Shown here piece by piece: positions 23,203 to 32,169 of a stretch of DNA of 64,000 nucleotides (positions are counted from its first letter, which is position 1; each line of letters opens with the position of its first letter). The stretch lies in contig CAVQMN010000005.1 of the NCBI GenBank assembly GCA_963713625.1, positions 1 through 64,000 on the forward strand, read 5' to 3'. Below the pieces are notes generated by a model. The model was given only the letters and a program-made list of their open reading frames with translations, ran no database searches and was not told the origin of the DNA. The DNA is from Bog-756 sp963713625 (GTDB lineage: Bacteria; Actinomycetota; Acidimicrobiia; Acidimicrobiales; RAAP-2). The position numbers and the translations under genes were made by a program.

Positions 23203-25455
23203 ATGACGGTCGGAATAACAGAGCTCCCCCCCGAGGGCATGCAGTTGGGTGGCGTGGCCCTGGCCGGGGACGCCGAACGGGGCACGAAGACCACCGAGGG
23301 GCTCAGCCTGCTGTTCACCACGGCGGGGATCACGGTGCAGGGCCCCCAGCCCCAGATCGAGCGGCTCTTGGTGTGGTCGGGCCTGGACACAGCCAGCTGC
23401 CGCGAGAAGATCTCCCTCCCCGACGGGCGGAATGCAGCAGTCATGGAGCTGACCTCGGGGGGCCAGTCGATCCGGTTCCTGCTGCCCATGGACGCGGTCA
23501 CCCCTGGACAGGCCGCCTATCTCGACCAGGCGCTTCCGGCCTGGCTGGCCCGGTACAAGGGGTCGGTGACGGCCAACCCGCCGGCCTCGCCCGCCGCGTC
23601 GTTCGGGGCGCCGCCGGCACCCAGCCAGTCGTCCTCCCAGTTCAACGGTGGGACCACGTCGGGCGGTCCGCCTCCCGGATCGGGCAGCAGGACCGACGTC
23701 GCCGGGCCCGAAGGACCCGGCGCTCCCTCGCCCGCGGCCCCTTCCTATGGGGCGGCTGCAGCCGAGGCCGCCGCCGGGTCGGCCGCGGCCAGCGCCAACG
23801 GAGCCACCCGGGGGACCGATGCGGGGTCGGGCGCCGGCTCGGCCTCGGGTTCCGGTTCGGCGACAGGCTCGGGCTCGGCACCGACGGCGTTGGGCTCGCC
23901 CGCCCCCTCACCGGCCGGTCCGGGTTCCGCCGCGTCCAGCGCCGATCCGTCGGGGCCCTCGTTCGTGGCCAGGTCGAATACCGGATCGCTGCCACCGGCG
24001 GCACCACCATCCGGTGATGCGCCTCCGGTCGGAGCTGGGCCCGCATCCGGCCCGCTCCTTCCCGGTCTCCCACCGCCCCCGCCGGGGGCCCAGGGCGGGG
24101 GCGCTCCCGGCAGCACCGGATGGGATCCGGCCACCGGCGTGGCCGCGTTCAGCCCGCCGGCGGGCGGGGAAGTGGCCGCCGACGTGAAGGATCCGTCCAA
24201 AAAGCCGAGGGGCTGGCGGAAGAACCGCTCCGGGGCGGCCGAGGACGTGGCCACCGGCATGGCCGTGGGCGCCGCCGCGGGGATGGCCGCCCAACCCGCC
24301 GCACCCAGCTTCTTCGCACCGATGGAGCCGCCGGCCGAGCCGCCCTCGGACCCCGTCCCCCTCAAACTGGCCGGCACGCTGCCGCCTCCGCCCGCGGACG
24401 ATCTGGCTCCGCCCCTCAAGCGGGGGTCGGTGGCGTGGAAACCGCCGATCGACCCGGCCACCGGTCAGCCGGCCTGGGACCAGTCGCCCGTGCCGGCCGA
24501 AGGTCCGCCGAAGAAGCGGAAGAGCTGGCGGAAGGCGAAAGAAGGCGCCGTCGTCGCCGCGGGTGCCACCGGTGCTGTGGCCGTGGCCGACGCGGCCGGC
24601 CTCGACGCCGGGGTCCCCGGGGCCGCCCCGCCCGGCACCGTGTCCAACCTTCCGGGGCCGGCCGCGGATTCCAAGCCGAAGAGCAATCGGACACTGGTGA
24701 CCGTCCTGGTCGTGGTCCTCCTGGTGGTGATCGGCGGGGTGGCCTACTTCGCCGTCAAGCGGAACAGCAACACCACCCCGACCACCGCGGCCACCGCTCC
24801 GGTGGCCCCGCGGGCGGCGGCCGACGTCGCCCTGGCGACCTCGATCAACCTCCGTCTGACCGATCTGCCCAACGGGTGGAGCCGGAGCCCGAGCACGGTG
24901 AAGACCCTGGTGCCGGTGCCCCCGGCCGCAGCCCAGGTCCAGGCCGATCGCGGCCTCTCGTCGTGCCTGAGCCAACCGTACGGGCTGGTGGCCGGTCTGT
25001 TCGGCCATGCCCCCATCCCCGGTGCGTCGGCCACGGCCAGCTCCCCGACGTTCCAGGACGGGACCGATGCGGATCTGCAGATGGCTTCCACGACAACCGT
25101 GATGGCCAGCACGGCCGGCGCCCAGGTGCTGGCGGATCCCTTCGCCAGTCCCAGCTTTGCATCGTGCTTCGGGGACTACCAGACCGCCCTGGTCGCGTCG
25201 ACCACCCCCGGGTCGTCGGCCACCGTCCAGGTCGTGACCCTGCCGGTGCCGGCCGGCGTCAAGTCCTTCGGCTACCTCACCACCTTCACCGGACCCGGCG
25301 GCCAGACCGCCGTCGAGGGCGAGGCGTTCATCTTCGGGGGCCGGACCGAGAGCCGGCTGGAGCCCACGACCAACGGGCCCGCCGTGCCCCAGGCGGCCTT
25401 CGCCTCGGCCTACGACGCCGTCTCGGGCCGTGTCGCCCAGGCCCTGAACAAGTAA
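23203..25455 (+). CDS. Large Pro/Ala/Gly-rich single-pass membrane protein, unknown function
   Basis: 750 residues from ATG 23203, chosen by GAGGAGGGG just upstream. Residues ~1-118 form a compact cytoplasmic-type domain (LSLLFTTAGITVQGPQPQIE); ~120-490 is disordered Pro/Ala/Gly/Ser sequence holding two copies of a module, W-x-DPATG (~306, ~411) followed by a basic K-K-x-R-x-W-R-K patch (~333, ~437) and an Ala/Gly stretch. One membrane segment lies at ~495-517 (TLVTVLVVVLLVVIGGVAYF), then an exported domain of ~215 residues with two Cys. The family is not recognised. The layout, with cytoplasmic domain, linker and outer domain, resembles actinobacterial cell-envelope or sensor proteins. Confidence 0.75.
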   Translation: MTVGITELPPEGMQLGGVALAGDAERGTKTTEGLSLLFTTAGITVQGPQPQIERLLVWSGLDTASCREKISLPDGRNAAVMELTSGGQSIRFLLPMDAVTPGQAAYLDQALPAWLARYKGSVTANPPASPAASFGAPPAPSQSSSQFNGGTTSGGPPPGSGSRTDVAGPEGPGAPSPAAPSYGAAAAEAAAGSAAASANGATRGTDAGSGAGSASGSGSATGSGSAPTALGSPAPSPAGPGSAASSADPSGPSFVARSNTGSLPPAAPPSGDAPPVGAGPASGPLLPGLPPPPPGAQGGGAPGSTGWDPATGVAAFSPPAGGEVAADVKDPSKKPRGWRKNRSGAAEDVATGMAVGAAAGMAAQPAAPSFFAPMEPPAEPPSDPVPLKLAGTLPPPPADDLAPPLKRGSVAWKPPIDPATGQPAWDQSPVPAEGPPKKRKSWRKAKEGAVVAAGATGAVAVADAAGLDAGVPGAAPPGTVSNLPGPAADSKPKSNRTLVTVLVVVLLVVIGGVAYFAVKRNSNTTPTTAATAPVAPRAAADVALATSINLRLTDLPNGWSRSPSTVKTLVPVPPAAAQVQADRGLSSCLSQPYGLVAGLFGHAPIPGASATASSPTFQDGTDADLQMASTTTVMASTAGAQVLADPFASPSFASCFGDYQTALVASTTPGSSATVQVVTLPVPAGVKSFGYLTTFTGPGGQTAVEGEAFIFGGRTESRLEPTTNGPAVPQAAFASAYDAVSGRVAQALNK

Positions 25456-25475
25456 CGCAGAGGCCTCGGGGTGGT

Positions 25476-26870
25476 TCAGAGACCCTCGGGAGTCTCGCGG
25501 GCGATGAGGGCGAGGACCCGGTAGGCGGCTTCGGCGGGCCCGGTCTCGTCCGGTCGGAGCAGGTTGGCCATGATCCGGAAAATCCAGCTCATGAGGGACT
25601 CCGAGTACATCCCCGTCCCGACGCACAGCTGCATGAGCTCGGGCCGGCTGATCATCCTGATGAAGGCCCGGGCCACCCGGTAGTAGAGGCCGTAGGCGTC
25701 CTCCAGACGGGACTCGTAGCGGTCGAGGGCGGCGGGGCCGTCTCCCCGCAGGGCTTCGCCCACGGACGCGGCGGCCAGGCGTCCGGTCTCGTACCCGTAG
25801 GCGATGCCTTCGCCGTTGAACGGGTTGATCGATCCGGCGGCATCGCCCACGACCAGCGTGGTCGTTCCCACCCGGGGTCCCACGGCCAGGCCCATGGGCA
25901 GCTTGCCTCCGGTCGGGGGGCCGAGACAGGTGGCCGGGGACAGCTCCCACTCCTTCGGCGCCCAGGCCACGAAGTGCTCCATCAGTGTGGAGGTGTTGAC
26001 GCCCTTCCACCGGCGGTCGGTGGACAGCAGGCCCACGCCGACGTTGACCCGCCCGTCACCCAGCGGGAAGATCCATCCGTATCCGGGGACCACCTTGCCG
26101 TCGTCGTCCCTGATGTCGAGGTGGGATTCGATGAACGGCTGGTCGTGCCCGGGGGAGGTGTAGTACCCGCGCAGGGCCATGCCCATGGGTTGGCTCCGGT
26201 CCCGGGTGGTCCCGAGAGCCCGGCCGAACCGTGAGTTGGCCCCGTCGGCCACCACCACGTACCGGGCCCGGACCGGGCGGGTGGCCCCGGTGGCCTTGTC
26301 CTTGACCACGGCCCCCACGCACGACGGCAACGTCTCGGCCCCGGCGCGCCCACTGGGCCCGGCCCCCGGGCCCGTCCCCGCCGAGGTCCCGCCGGCGTCG
26401 AGGATGGGTTCGACGGCCTCGGTGCCCTGCCACACGGTGGCCCCCGCCTTCACCGCCCGTTCGTTGACGATGGCGTCGAGGTCGTGCCGGGTGATCACGT
26501 AGCCGTAGGAGGGGAAGCTCGGGTGGTCGGGCCAGGGCAGGTCGAGGACCTTGCCGTAGGCGTGGGTGCGAAGCCCGGTGAAGCGGTGGGCGCCGGCCAG
26601 GGCCCCCTCGATCCCCATGTCGGCGATCTGGCGCACCGATCGGGGGGTCAGACCGTCCCCGCACGTCTTCACCCGGGGGAACACCTTCTTCTCCACCAGG
26701 GCCACGTCCCAGCCCGCTTCGGCCAGCCAGTAGGCGCACGACGAGCCCGAAGGCCCGCCCCCCACGACCAGGACATCGTGGATGTGGCCGGGTTCGACGG
26801 TGGCCGGGGAGACGGCCCCGGAGGACCGTTCGCCGGGGGAGGCCTGACCGGGAGTGGTGACGGAGCTCAC
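25476..26870 (-). CDS. Geranylgeranyl-reductase-family FAD oxidoreductase
   Basis: 464 residues from GTG 26870; the open frame extends far upstream, but similarity starts at VLVVGGGPSGSSCAYWLAEA, the FAD-binding GxGxxG-type loop. The family motif PRVKTCGDGLTPRSVRQ follows, then GYGWIFPLGDGRVNVGVGLL and VGDAAGSINPFNGEGIAYGY with the second FAD Asp. The closest roles are menaquinone beta-isoprenyl reductase (MenJ-like) or geranylgeranyl reduction of lipids. It is divergent from the nuo operon, which would use menaquinone; this association is suggestive only. A Gly/Pro/Ala-rich insertion lies near residue 165. Confidence 0.88.
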   Translation of the reverse strand: MSSVTTPGQASPGERSSGAVSPATVEPGHIHDVLVVGGGPSGSSCAYWLAEAGWDVALVEKKVFPRVKTCGDGLTPRSVRQIADMGIEGALAGAHRFTGLRTHAYGKVLDLPWPDHPSFPSYGYVITRHDLDAIVNERAVKAGATVWQGTEAVEPILDAGGTSAGTGPGAGPSGRAGAETLPSCVGAVVKDKATGATRPVRARYVVVADGANSRFGRALGTTRDRSQPMGMALRGYYTSPGHDQPFIESHLDIRDDDGKVVPGYGWIFPLGDGRVNVGVGLLSTDRRWKGVNTSTLMEHFVAWAPKEWELSPATCLGPPTGGKLPMGLAVGPRVGTTTLVVGDAAGSINPFNGEGIAYGYETGRLAAASVGEALRGDGPAALDRYESRLEDAYGLYYRVARAFIRMISRPELMQLCVGTGMYSESLMSWIFRIMANLLRPDETGPAEAAYRVLALIARETPEGL

Positions 26871-26993
26871 GGCCCCAATGGTAGGTGCCGCCCGAGGGGG
26901 GCCGGCGCGGCCGGCGCCAACCCGAATGCCGCCGGCCGCAGCGGTTCCGTCGATGTGCCTGGACGGAGGGCTGCGTGGTAAAAACAAGTTCCT

Positions 26994-27554
26994 GTGGACG
27001 ATTACCTTCCCATCCTGATCCTCCTCATCCTCGGTTTCCTGTTCGCCGCCCTGTCGTTCGTGGCTTCGTCCCTGCTCGCCCCGAGGAAGCGGCCGACCAC
27101 GGCGAAGACGGCGCCCTACGAGTGCGGCATCGTCCCCGGCATCGAGCCGCCGACCCGGTTTCCGGTTCGCTTCTACCTCATCGCCATGATCTTCATCATC
27201 TTCGACATCGAGATCGTCTTCTTGTACCCGTGGGCGGTGATCTTCCACCAGCTCGGCTCCTTCGGCCTGACCGAAGTGGTGGTCTTCGCCGCCGTGGTGT
27301 TCGTCTCCTTCCTCTTCCTGGTGAGCAACGGAGCCCTCACCTGGGGTCCGTCCAAGCGGTTGGTGGAGGGAATGCCCGCTCGGACCTCCGAGTCGACCAT
27401 CGCCCGCATCGCTGCCGGACCGGGGGGTCCCGACAGGACGACGCGTGCCGTCGGCACCGGTTCGGCGGGCCGGACCGCGCCCGCCGCAGATCCAGACGCC
27501 CCGACGACCGGAGCGCCGGCCACCGCGCCGACCGGCCCCGGCCGCGCCGCGTAG
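26994..27554 (+). CDS. nuoA: NADH-quinone oxidoreductase subunit A
   Basis: 186 residues from GTG 26994. Three membrane helices, with the conserved loop KTAPYECGIVPGIEPPTRFP and FYLIAMIFIIFDIEIVFLYP between helices. The last ~55 residues are an Ala/Thr/Pro-rich extension beyond the usual ~125-residue subunit. It opens a 14-gene operon. AT-rich bases just upstream (gtaaaaac, ~26980) could be a -10 box close to the start, implying a very short leader. Confidence 0.95.
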   Translation: MDDYLPILILLILGFLFAALSFVASSLLAPRKRPTTAKTAPYECGIVPGIEPPTRFPVRFYLIAMIFIIFDIEIVFLYPWAVIFHQLGSFGLTEVVVFAAVVFVSFLFLVSNGALTWGPSKRLVEGMPARTSESTIARIAAGPGGPDRTTRAVGTGSAGRTAPAADPDAPTTGAPATAPTGPGRAA

Positions 27555-27572
27555 AACGGGAGAAGGCCGGCC

Positions 27573-28244
27573 ATGGGTCTCGAAGACCTGCAGCACAACT
27601 TCCTCACCGGTCGCATCGAAGACCTGGTCAAGTGGGCCCGCACCTACTCCATGTGGCCGGCCACCTTCGGCCTGGCCTGCTGCGCCATCGAGATGATGTC
27701 GGTGGGGGCCGCCGACTTCGATCTGGCCCGGTTCGGCATGGAGGTCTTCCGGGCGTCCCCGCGTCAGGCCGACCTCATGATCGTGGCCGGGCGGGTCTCG
27801 CAAAAGATGGCGCCCGTCCTGCGTCAGGTCTACGACCAGATGATGGAGCCCAAGTGGGTGCTGTCGATGGGCGTGTGCGCCAGCACCGGGGGCATGTTCA
27901 ACAACTACGCCATCGTCCAGGGCGTGGACCAGATCGTCCCGGTCGACGTCTACGCCCCCGGGTGTCCGCCCACCCCCGAGACGCTCATGCACGCCATCCT
28001 CACCCTCCACGAGAAGGTGCGGACCAACGACATCACCCATCGCAAGCAGTTGGTACTTCCGGGTGCAGCCGACGTTCCCGCGGGTTCGACCCTGGCCTCG
28101 GATGAGGGCGGTGACACCAGCGACGCACAGACCCACGGGGACGAGACGACCTCGGGCTGGACGCCCGACCGGCCCGACGCCGTGCATCTGGGTACACCCA
28201 AGCGCAATCCGGTGATTGCCCGCAGCGTGGGCGAGCCCCTGTGA
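27573..28244 (+). CDS. nuoB: NADH-quinone oxidoreductase subunit B
   Basis: 223 residues. FGLACCAIEMMSVGAADFDL and VYAPGCPPTPETLMHAI carry Cys ligands of cluster N2, the last Fe-S centre before quinone. RVSQKMAPVLRQVYDQMMEP and SMGVCASTGGMFNNYAIVQG are also conserved. The C-terminal ~60 residues are a non-conserved hydrophilic extension. Its end overlaps nuoC (GTGA). Confidence 0.97.
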   Translation: MGLEDLQHNFLTGRIEDLVKWARTYSMWPATFGLACCAIEMMSVGAADFDLARFGMEVFRASPRQADLMIVAGRVSQKMAPVLRQVYDQMMEPKWVLSMGVCASTGGMFNNYAIVQGVDQIVPVDVYAPGCPPTPETLMHAILTLHEKVRTNDITHRKQLVLPGAADVPAGSTLASDEGGDTSDAQTHGDETTSGWTPDRPDAVHLGTPKRNPVIARSVGEPL

Positions 28245-28765
28245 CCGCAGGCGGAACCGAGATGGCGGAAGGAGTGGAGACGGTCAGCGACTCGGGAGGC
28301 GGCTCGTCACGCGGTCCCGGCCAGGCGAGCCAGGAGGTGGTCTTCCCCACCCGCGACCAGTATGTGGCCGTGGTCCGCGAATACCGCGACTCCGGATTCG
28401 AGATGTGTGCAGACGTGTGCGGCGTGGACTACCTGAGCCATCCGGGCCGCCACCTGCCCGACGGCGTCCGGCCCGAGCGGTTCGAAGTGGTGGCCAACCT
28501 GCTGTCGCTCAGCCAGGCCCGACGGGTACGGGTCCGGGTGCAGGTGCCCGACAACGACGCGGTGGTGGACTCCCTCTTCGACCTCTACCCCGGGGTCGAG
28601 GCCATGGAGCGCGAGGCCTATGACCTGTTCGGCATCGTGTTCGCCGGCCATCCGGACATGACCCGCATCCTGATGCCCGAGGACTGGGAAGGCCATCCGC
28701 TGCGCAAGGACTACGGAGTCGGCCGGGTGCCGGTCCAGTTCAAGGGAGCACCGGGGCCGAGATGA
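28241..28765 (+). CDS. nuoC: NADH-quinone oxidoreductase subunit C
   Basis: 174 residues from GTG 28241, with ATG 28262 as alternative. The 30 kDa-subunit signature is clear: RVRVRVQVPDNDAVVDSLFD, YPGVEAMEREAYDLFGIVFA, GHPDMTRILMPEDWEGHPLR KDY at the C-terminus. It forms part of the peripheral arm next to NuoD. It overlaps nuoD by ATGA. Confidence 0.95.
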   Translation: MTAGGTEMAEGVETVSDSGGGSSRGPGQASQEVVFPTRDQYVAVVREYRDSGFEMCADVCGVDYLSHPGRHLPDGVRPERFEVVANLLSLSQARRVRVRVQVPDNDAVVDSLFDLYPGVEAMEREAYDLFGIVFAGHPDMTRILMPEDWEGHPLRKDYGVGRVPVQFKGAPGPR

Positions 28766-30143
28766 AAGACGTGAAGACGGCGTCTGCCGCCGACGGCACG
28801 GACGCGCCGGAACCTTCCGAGCCGGCCGGCCTGCTGGCCGAGACGTCCGAAGGCATCCAGGAACTGAGCCGGCGATCGGACACCGACGCGAGCGAGCTGC
28901 GGCGGGAGGTGGGCGCCGTCCTCCGCCTGCCCGAGGGGGTGGCCGTCGATCCGGCGGACATCGACGTCGAGCAGACCGACGACGAGACCATGATCATCAA
29001 CATGGGGCCCCAGCACCCGTCGACCCACGGCGTGCTCCGTCTCATGCTCGAGCTCGACGGGGAGACGGTACTCCGGACCAAACCGGTGGTGGGGTACCTG
29101 CACACCGGCATGGAGAAGACGGCCGAGGAGCTCACCTACGTCCAGGGGTCGACCAACGTCACCCGCATGGACTACCTGTCGCCGCTCCACAACGAGCTGG
29201 TCCTCTCGCTGGCCGTTGAGGCCCTCCTCGGGATCGAGATGCCCCCGCGGGCGGACTGGATCCGCATGTTGATGACCGAGCTCAACCGGGTGTCGTCCCA
29301 CCTCATGTGGCTGGCCACCAACGGCATGGACCTCGGGGCCACCTCCATGATGATCTACGGGTTCCGCGAGCGGGAGATGGTGCTGGCCTTCTTCGAGAAG
29401 ACCACCGGCCTGCGGATGAACCACAACTTCATCCGGCCCGGCGGCACCGCGGCCGACCTGCCCGACGGGTGGGAGGACGATGTCACCGTCATCTGCGACA
29501 CGGTGATGGACCGGACCACCGAGTACGACGAGCTCTTCACCGGTCAACCGCTGTTCCGGCAGCGCTCGGAGGGGGTGGGCACCATCTCGGCCGAGGAGGC
29601 CCTGGCCCTCAGCCTGACCGGACCGGTCCTGCGGTCGACCGGGGTGCCCTGGGACCTCCGCCGGTCGATGCCCTACCTCCGGTACGACGAGGTCGACTTC
29701 GATGTCATCGTCGGCACCTACGGCGACAATTTCGACCGCTACTCGATCCGGCTGAACGAGGTCCGCGAGTCGATTCGCATCATCCGCCAGATCGTGGAGA
29801 AGATGCCCGCCGGTGACTACCGGGTGCAGGACAAGAAGGTGACCCCTCCGCCGCGCCGCCGCATCGACGAGTCGATGGAAGCGCTCATCCACCACTTCAA
29901 GGTGTTCACCGAGGGCTTCCGGGTCCCCGAGGGCGAGGTCTACGTGGCCATCGAGTCCCACGGGGGGAGCTCGGGTGCTACCTGGTGTCCGACGGTTCAC
30001 CCAAGCCCTACCGGATGCACATCCGGGGCCCGAGCTTCGTGAACCTCCAGGGCCTTCCGGTCATGATGCGCGGCGGGCTGCTGGCCGACGCCGTGGCCGT
30101 CTGCTCGACCATCGACCCGGTGATGGGGGAGGTGGACCGGTGA
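28762..30143 (+). CDS. nuoD: NADH-quinone oxidoreductase subunit D, apparent frameshift near the 3' end
   Basis: The in-frame ORF from ATG 28762 stops at 30042 (426 aa), but the last ~27 residues after VYVAIESHGG are not NuoD-like. Adding one G to the run of six at 29962-29967 restores GELGCYLVSDGSPKPYRMHI, then PSFVNLQGLPVMMRG and DPVMGEVDR, ending at the TGA at 30141-30143, for a normal ~460 residues. That stop overlaps the nuoE start. The rest is canonical: MGPQHPSTHGVLRLMLELDG, KPVVGYLHTGMEKTAEELTY, and the quinone-site His and Tyr region. A homopolymer sequencing error is the simplest explanation; a real mutation would remove the conserved C-terminus. Confidence 0.9.
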
Positions 30144-30865
30144 GCGGGCCGACCGGATCCGTCCCGGTGGGCACACCCCGCCGGGCCGCCCCGGCCACCG
30201 TGCCCGGGCCCCGCCACCTGGCGCCCGGGGTCCTCGAGCGGGCCCGGCAGGTCATCGCCCTCTACCCCGAGCCCCGTTCGGCGCTCATCCCCCTGTGCCA
30301 CCTGGCCCAGGAACAGGACGGATGGCTCACCCCCGAGGCCATGGAGGACATCGCCGACCTGGTCGGGGTCACCCCGGCCGAGGTGTACGGGACGGCCACG
30401 TTCTACGACATGCTCCACACCGAGCCGGTGGGCACCCACCTGGTGGCCGTGTGCACCAACATCGCCTGCCTGCTCAACGGCGCGGCCGAGCTGCTGGAGC
30501 ACGCCGAGTCCTCGCTCGGGATCAACGCCGGGGGCACCACCCCCGACGGGACCGTCACCCTCGAGGAGGCGGAGTGCCTGGCCGACTGCGACCGCCCCCC
30601 CTGCGTGCAGGTCAACCACCGGTTCGTCGGGGCCCAGACGCCGGAGTCGTTCGACCGCCTGGTGGCCGAGCTCCGGTCCGGTGACCGCTCGGCCGATATC
30701 CCCGACCACGGCACCCTGAACCGGGTGCTGCGGACCACCGGCCTCGAGGCCGACCCGGGCCAGGTCGCCTCGGAACGGGCGGCCATGGCCGCGGCCCAGG
30801 CCCGCCGGGCCGAGGCGGCCCAGGAAGCCAGGGAGGCCAAAGAGGGCAAGGACGGCGGATCCTGA
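30140..30865 (+). CDS. nuoE: NADH-quinone oxidoreductase subunit E
   Basis: 241 residues from GTG 30140, overlapping the restored nuoD stop (GTGA). A thioredoxin-like [2Fe-2S] protein: VCTNIACLLNGA gives C-x4-C, and CLADCDRPPC gives the second C-x3-C pair for cluster N1a. EVYGTATFYDMLHTEPVGTH is typical. The C-terminal ~55 residues are an Ala/Arg/Glu-rich helix-forming extension. Presence of E, F and G means an NADH-oxidising complex, not the F420-type. Confidence 0.95.
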   Translation: MSGPTGSVPVGTPRRAAPATVPGPRHLAPGVLERARQVIALYPEPRSALIPLCHLAQEQDGWLTPEAMEDIADLVGVTPAEVYGTATFYDMLHTEPVGTHLVAVCTNIACLLNGAAELLEHAESSLGINAGGTTPDGTVTLEEAECLADCDRPPCVQVNHRFVGAQTPESFDRLVAELRSGDRSADIPDHGTLNRVLRTTGLEADPGQVASERAAMAAAQARRAEAAQEAREAKEGKDGGS

Positions 30866-32169
30866 TGGCCATCACCGAAGCGCCGAAGATCATCACCAGC
30901 CGGCTTCCCTACGCCGACTCCCACACCCTCGAGCGCTACCTGGCCACCGGTGGCTACGACGGCCTGCGCAAAGCCCTGACCATGACCCCCGAGGACGTGG
31001 CCCACGAGGTGGACACGGCCAGCCTGCTGGGGCGAGGCGGCGCCGGGTTCCCGGCCGGACGCAAGTGGGCCATGCTCCGCAAGAACCCGGTCACCTATCT
31101 GGTGGTCAACGGGGACGAGAGCGAGCCGGCCACCTTCAAGGACCATCTCCTCATCGAGCGGGACCCCCACCAGCTCATCGAAGGCGTGCTCATCGCCGCC
31201 TTCGCCCTCCAGGTGACCCAGGTCTTCATCTTCATCCGCGGCGAGTTCGCCCTCGGACTCGAGCGGGTGCAGTCGGCGCTCAACGAGGCCTACGGACACG
31301 GCGCGGTGGGAAGCGACATCTTCGGATCGGGGTTCTCGGTGGACATCGTGGTCCATCCCGGGGCCGGCGCCTACATCTGCGGAGAGGAGACGGCGCTCCT
31401 CGAGTCGCTCGAGGGCAAACGGGGCTTCCCCCGCATCAAGCCCCCGTTCTTTCCCGCCGCCATCGGCCTCTACGGCGAGCCCACGGTGGTGAACAACGTG
31501 GAGACCATGTCCAACCTCCCCTGGATCGTCCTCAACGGGGGCGCGGCCTTCGCCGCCCTGGGGGAGGGGCGCTCGGCCGGCACCCGGCTGTTCGCCCTGG
31601 CCGGGCACGTCAACCACCCCGGCGTGTTCGAGCTCGAGATGGTCAAGACCACCTTCAACGACCTGATCAACGCCCCGGTACTGGGCGGCGGCATTCCCCA
31701 CGGCCGGGAGTTGAAGGCCTTCATCCCCGGCGGGGTGTCGGCGCCGTGGTTCGGGCCCGACCAGATCGATCTCCCCCTCGGCCAGGACGAGGTGGCCGCG
31801 GCCGGCTCCATGCTCGGGTCGGGTTCCATCGTGGTCATGGACGACCACACCTGTGCGGTGCGGGCCGCCTGGCGGATCACCAAGTTCTTCTTCCGCGAGT
31901 CGTGCGGCCAGTGCACGCCGTGCCGTGAGGGGTCGGGGTGGCTCGAGAAGATCATGGAGCGCATCGAGACGGGCCACGGTCGCGAGCAGGACCTCGACCT
32001 CCTGCTGGACGCCTGCGACAACATCTCGCCCGGGCTGGCCTGGCCGCCCCAGCAGACCACCATCTGCGTGCTCGGGCCGTCCATCCCGTCGTCCATCGGA
32101 TCGGCCATCGAGATGTTCCGCGACGAGTTCCTCGTGCACATCAAGGACGGGGGCTGTCCCTATGCCTGA
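30865..32169 (+). CDS. nuoF: NADH-quinone oxidoreductase subunit F
   Basis: 434 residues from ATG 30865 (TGATG overlap with nuoE). LLGRGGAGFPAGRKWAML begins the NADH/FMN site; VNGDESEPATFKDHLLIERD, GAGAYICGEETALLESLEGK and the cluster N3 motif SCGQCTPCREGSGWL are complete. It binds NADH and FMN and is the electron entry point. Confidence 0.97.
   Translation: MAITEAPKIITSRLPYADSHTLERYLATGGYDGLRKALTMTPEDVAHEVDTASLLGRGGAGFPAGRKWAMLRKNPVTYLVVNGDESEPATFKDHLLIERDPHQLIEGVLIAAFALQVTQVFIFIRGEFALGLERVQSALNEAYGHGAVGSDIFGSGFSVDIVVHPGAGAYICGEETALLESLEGKRGFPRIKPPFFPAAIGLYGEPTVVNNVETMSNLPWIVLNGGAAFAALGEGRSAGTRLFALAGHVNHPGVFELEMVKTTFNDLINAPVLGGGIPHGRELKAFIPGGVSAPWFGPDQIDLPLGQDEVAAAGSMLGSGSIVVMDDHTCAVRAAWRITKFFFRESCGQCTPCREGSGWLEKIMERIETGHGREQDLDLLLDACDNISPGLAWPPQQTTICVLGPSIPSSIGSAIEMFRDEFLVHIKDGGCPYA

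Noticed and set aside
26871..28187. Very long minus-strand frame extending the flavoprotein to 903 residues across nuoA and nuoB
   Set aside because: The extension is antisense to conserved nuo genes and lacks family similarity; GC-rich DNA often leaves such frames open.
29962..29967. Programmed frameshifting in nuoD
   Set aside because: No downstream stem-loop or slippery heptamer of the usual kind is evident, and nuoD is not known to need recoding; a base-call error is simpler.
29975..30139. NuoE start upstream at 29975
   Set aside because: This stretch is the C-terminus of nuoD in another frame; GTG 30140 overlaps the true nuoD stop.
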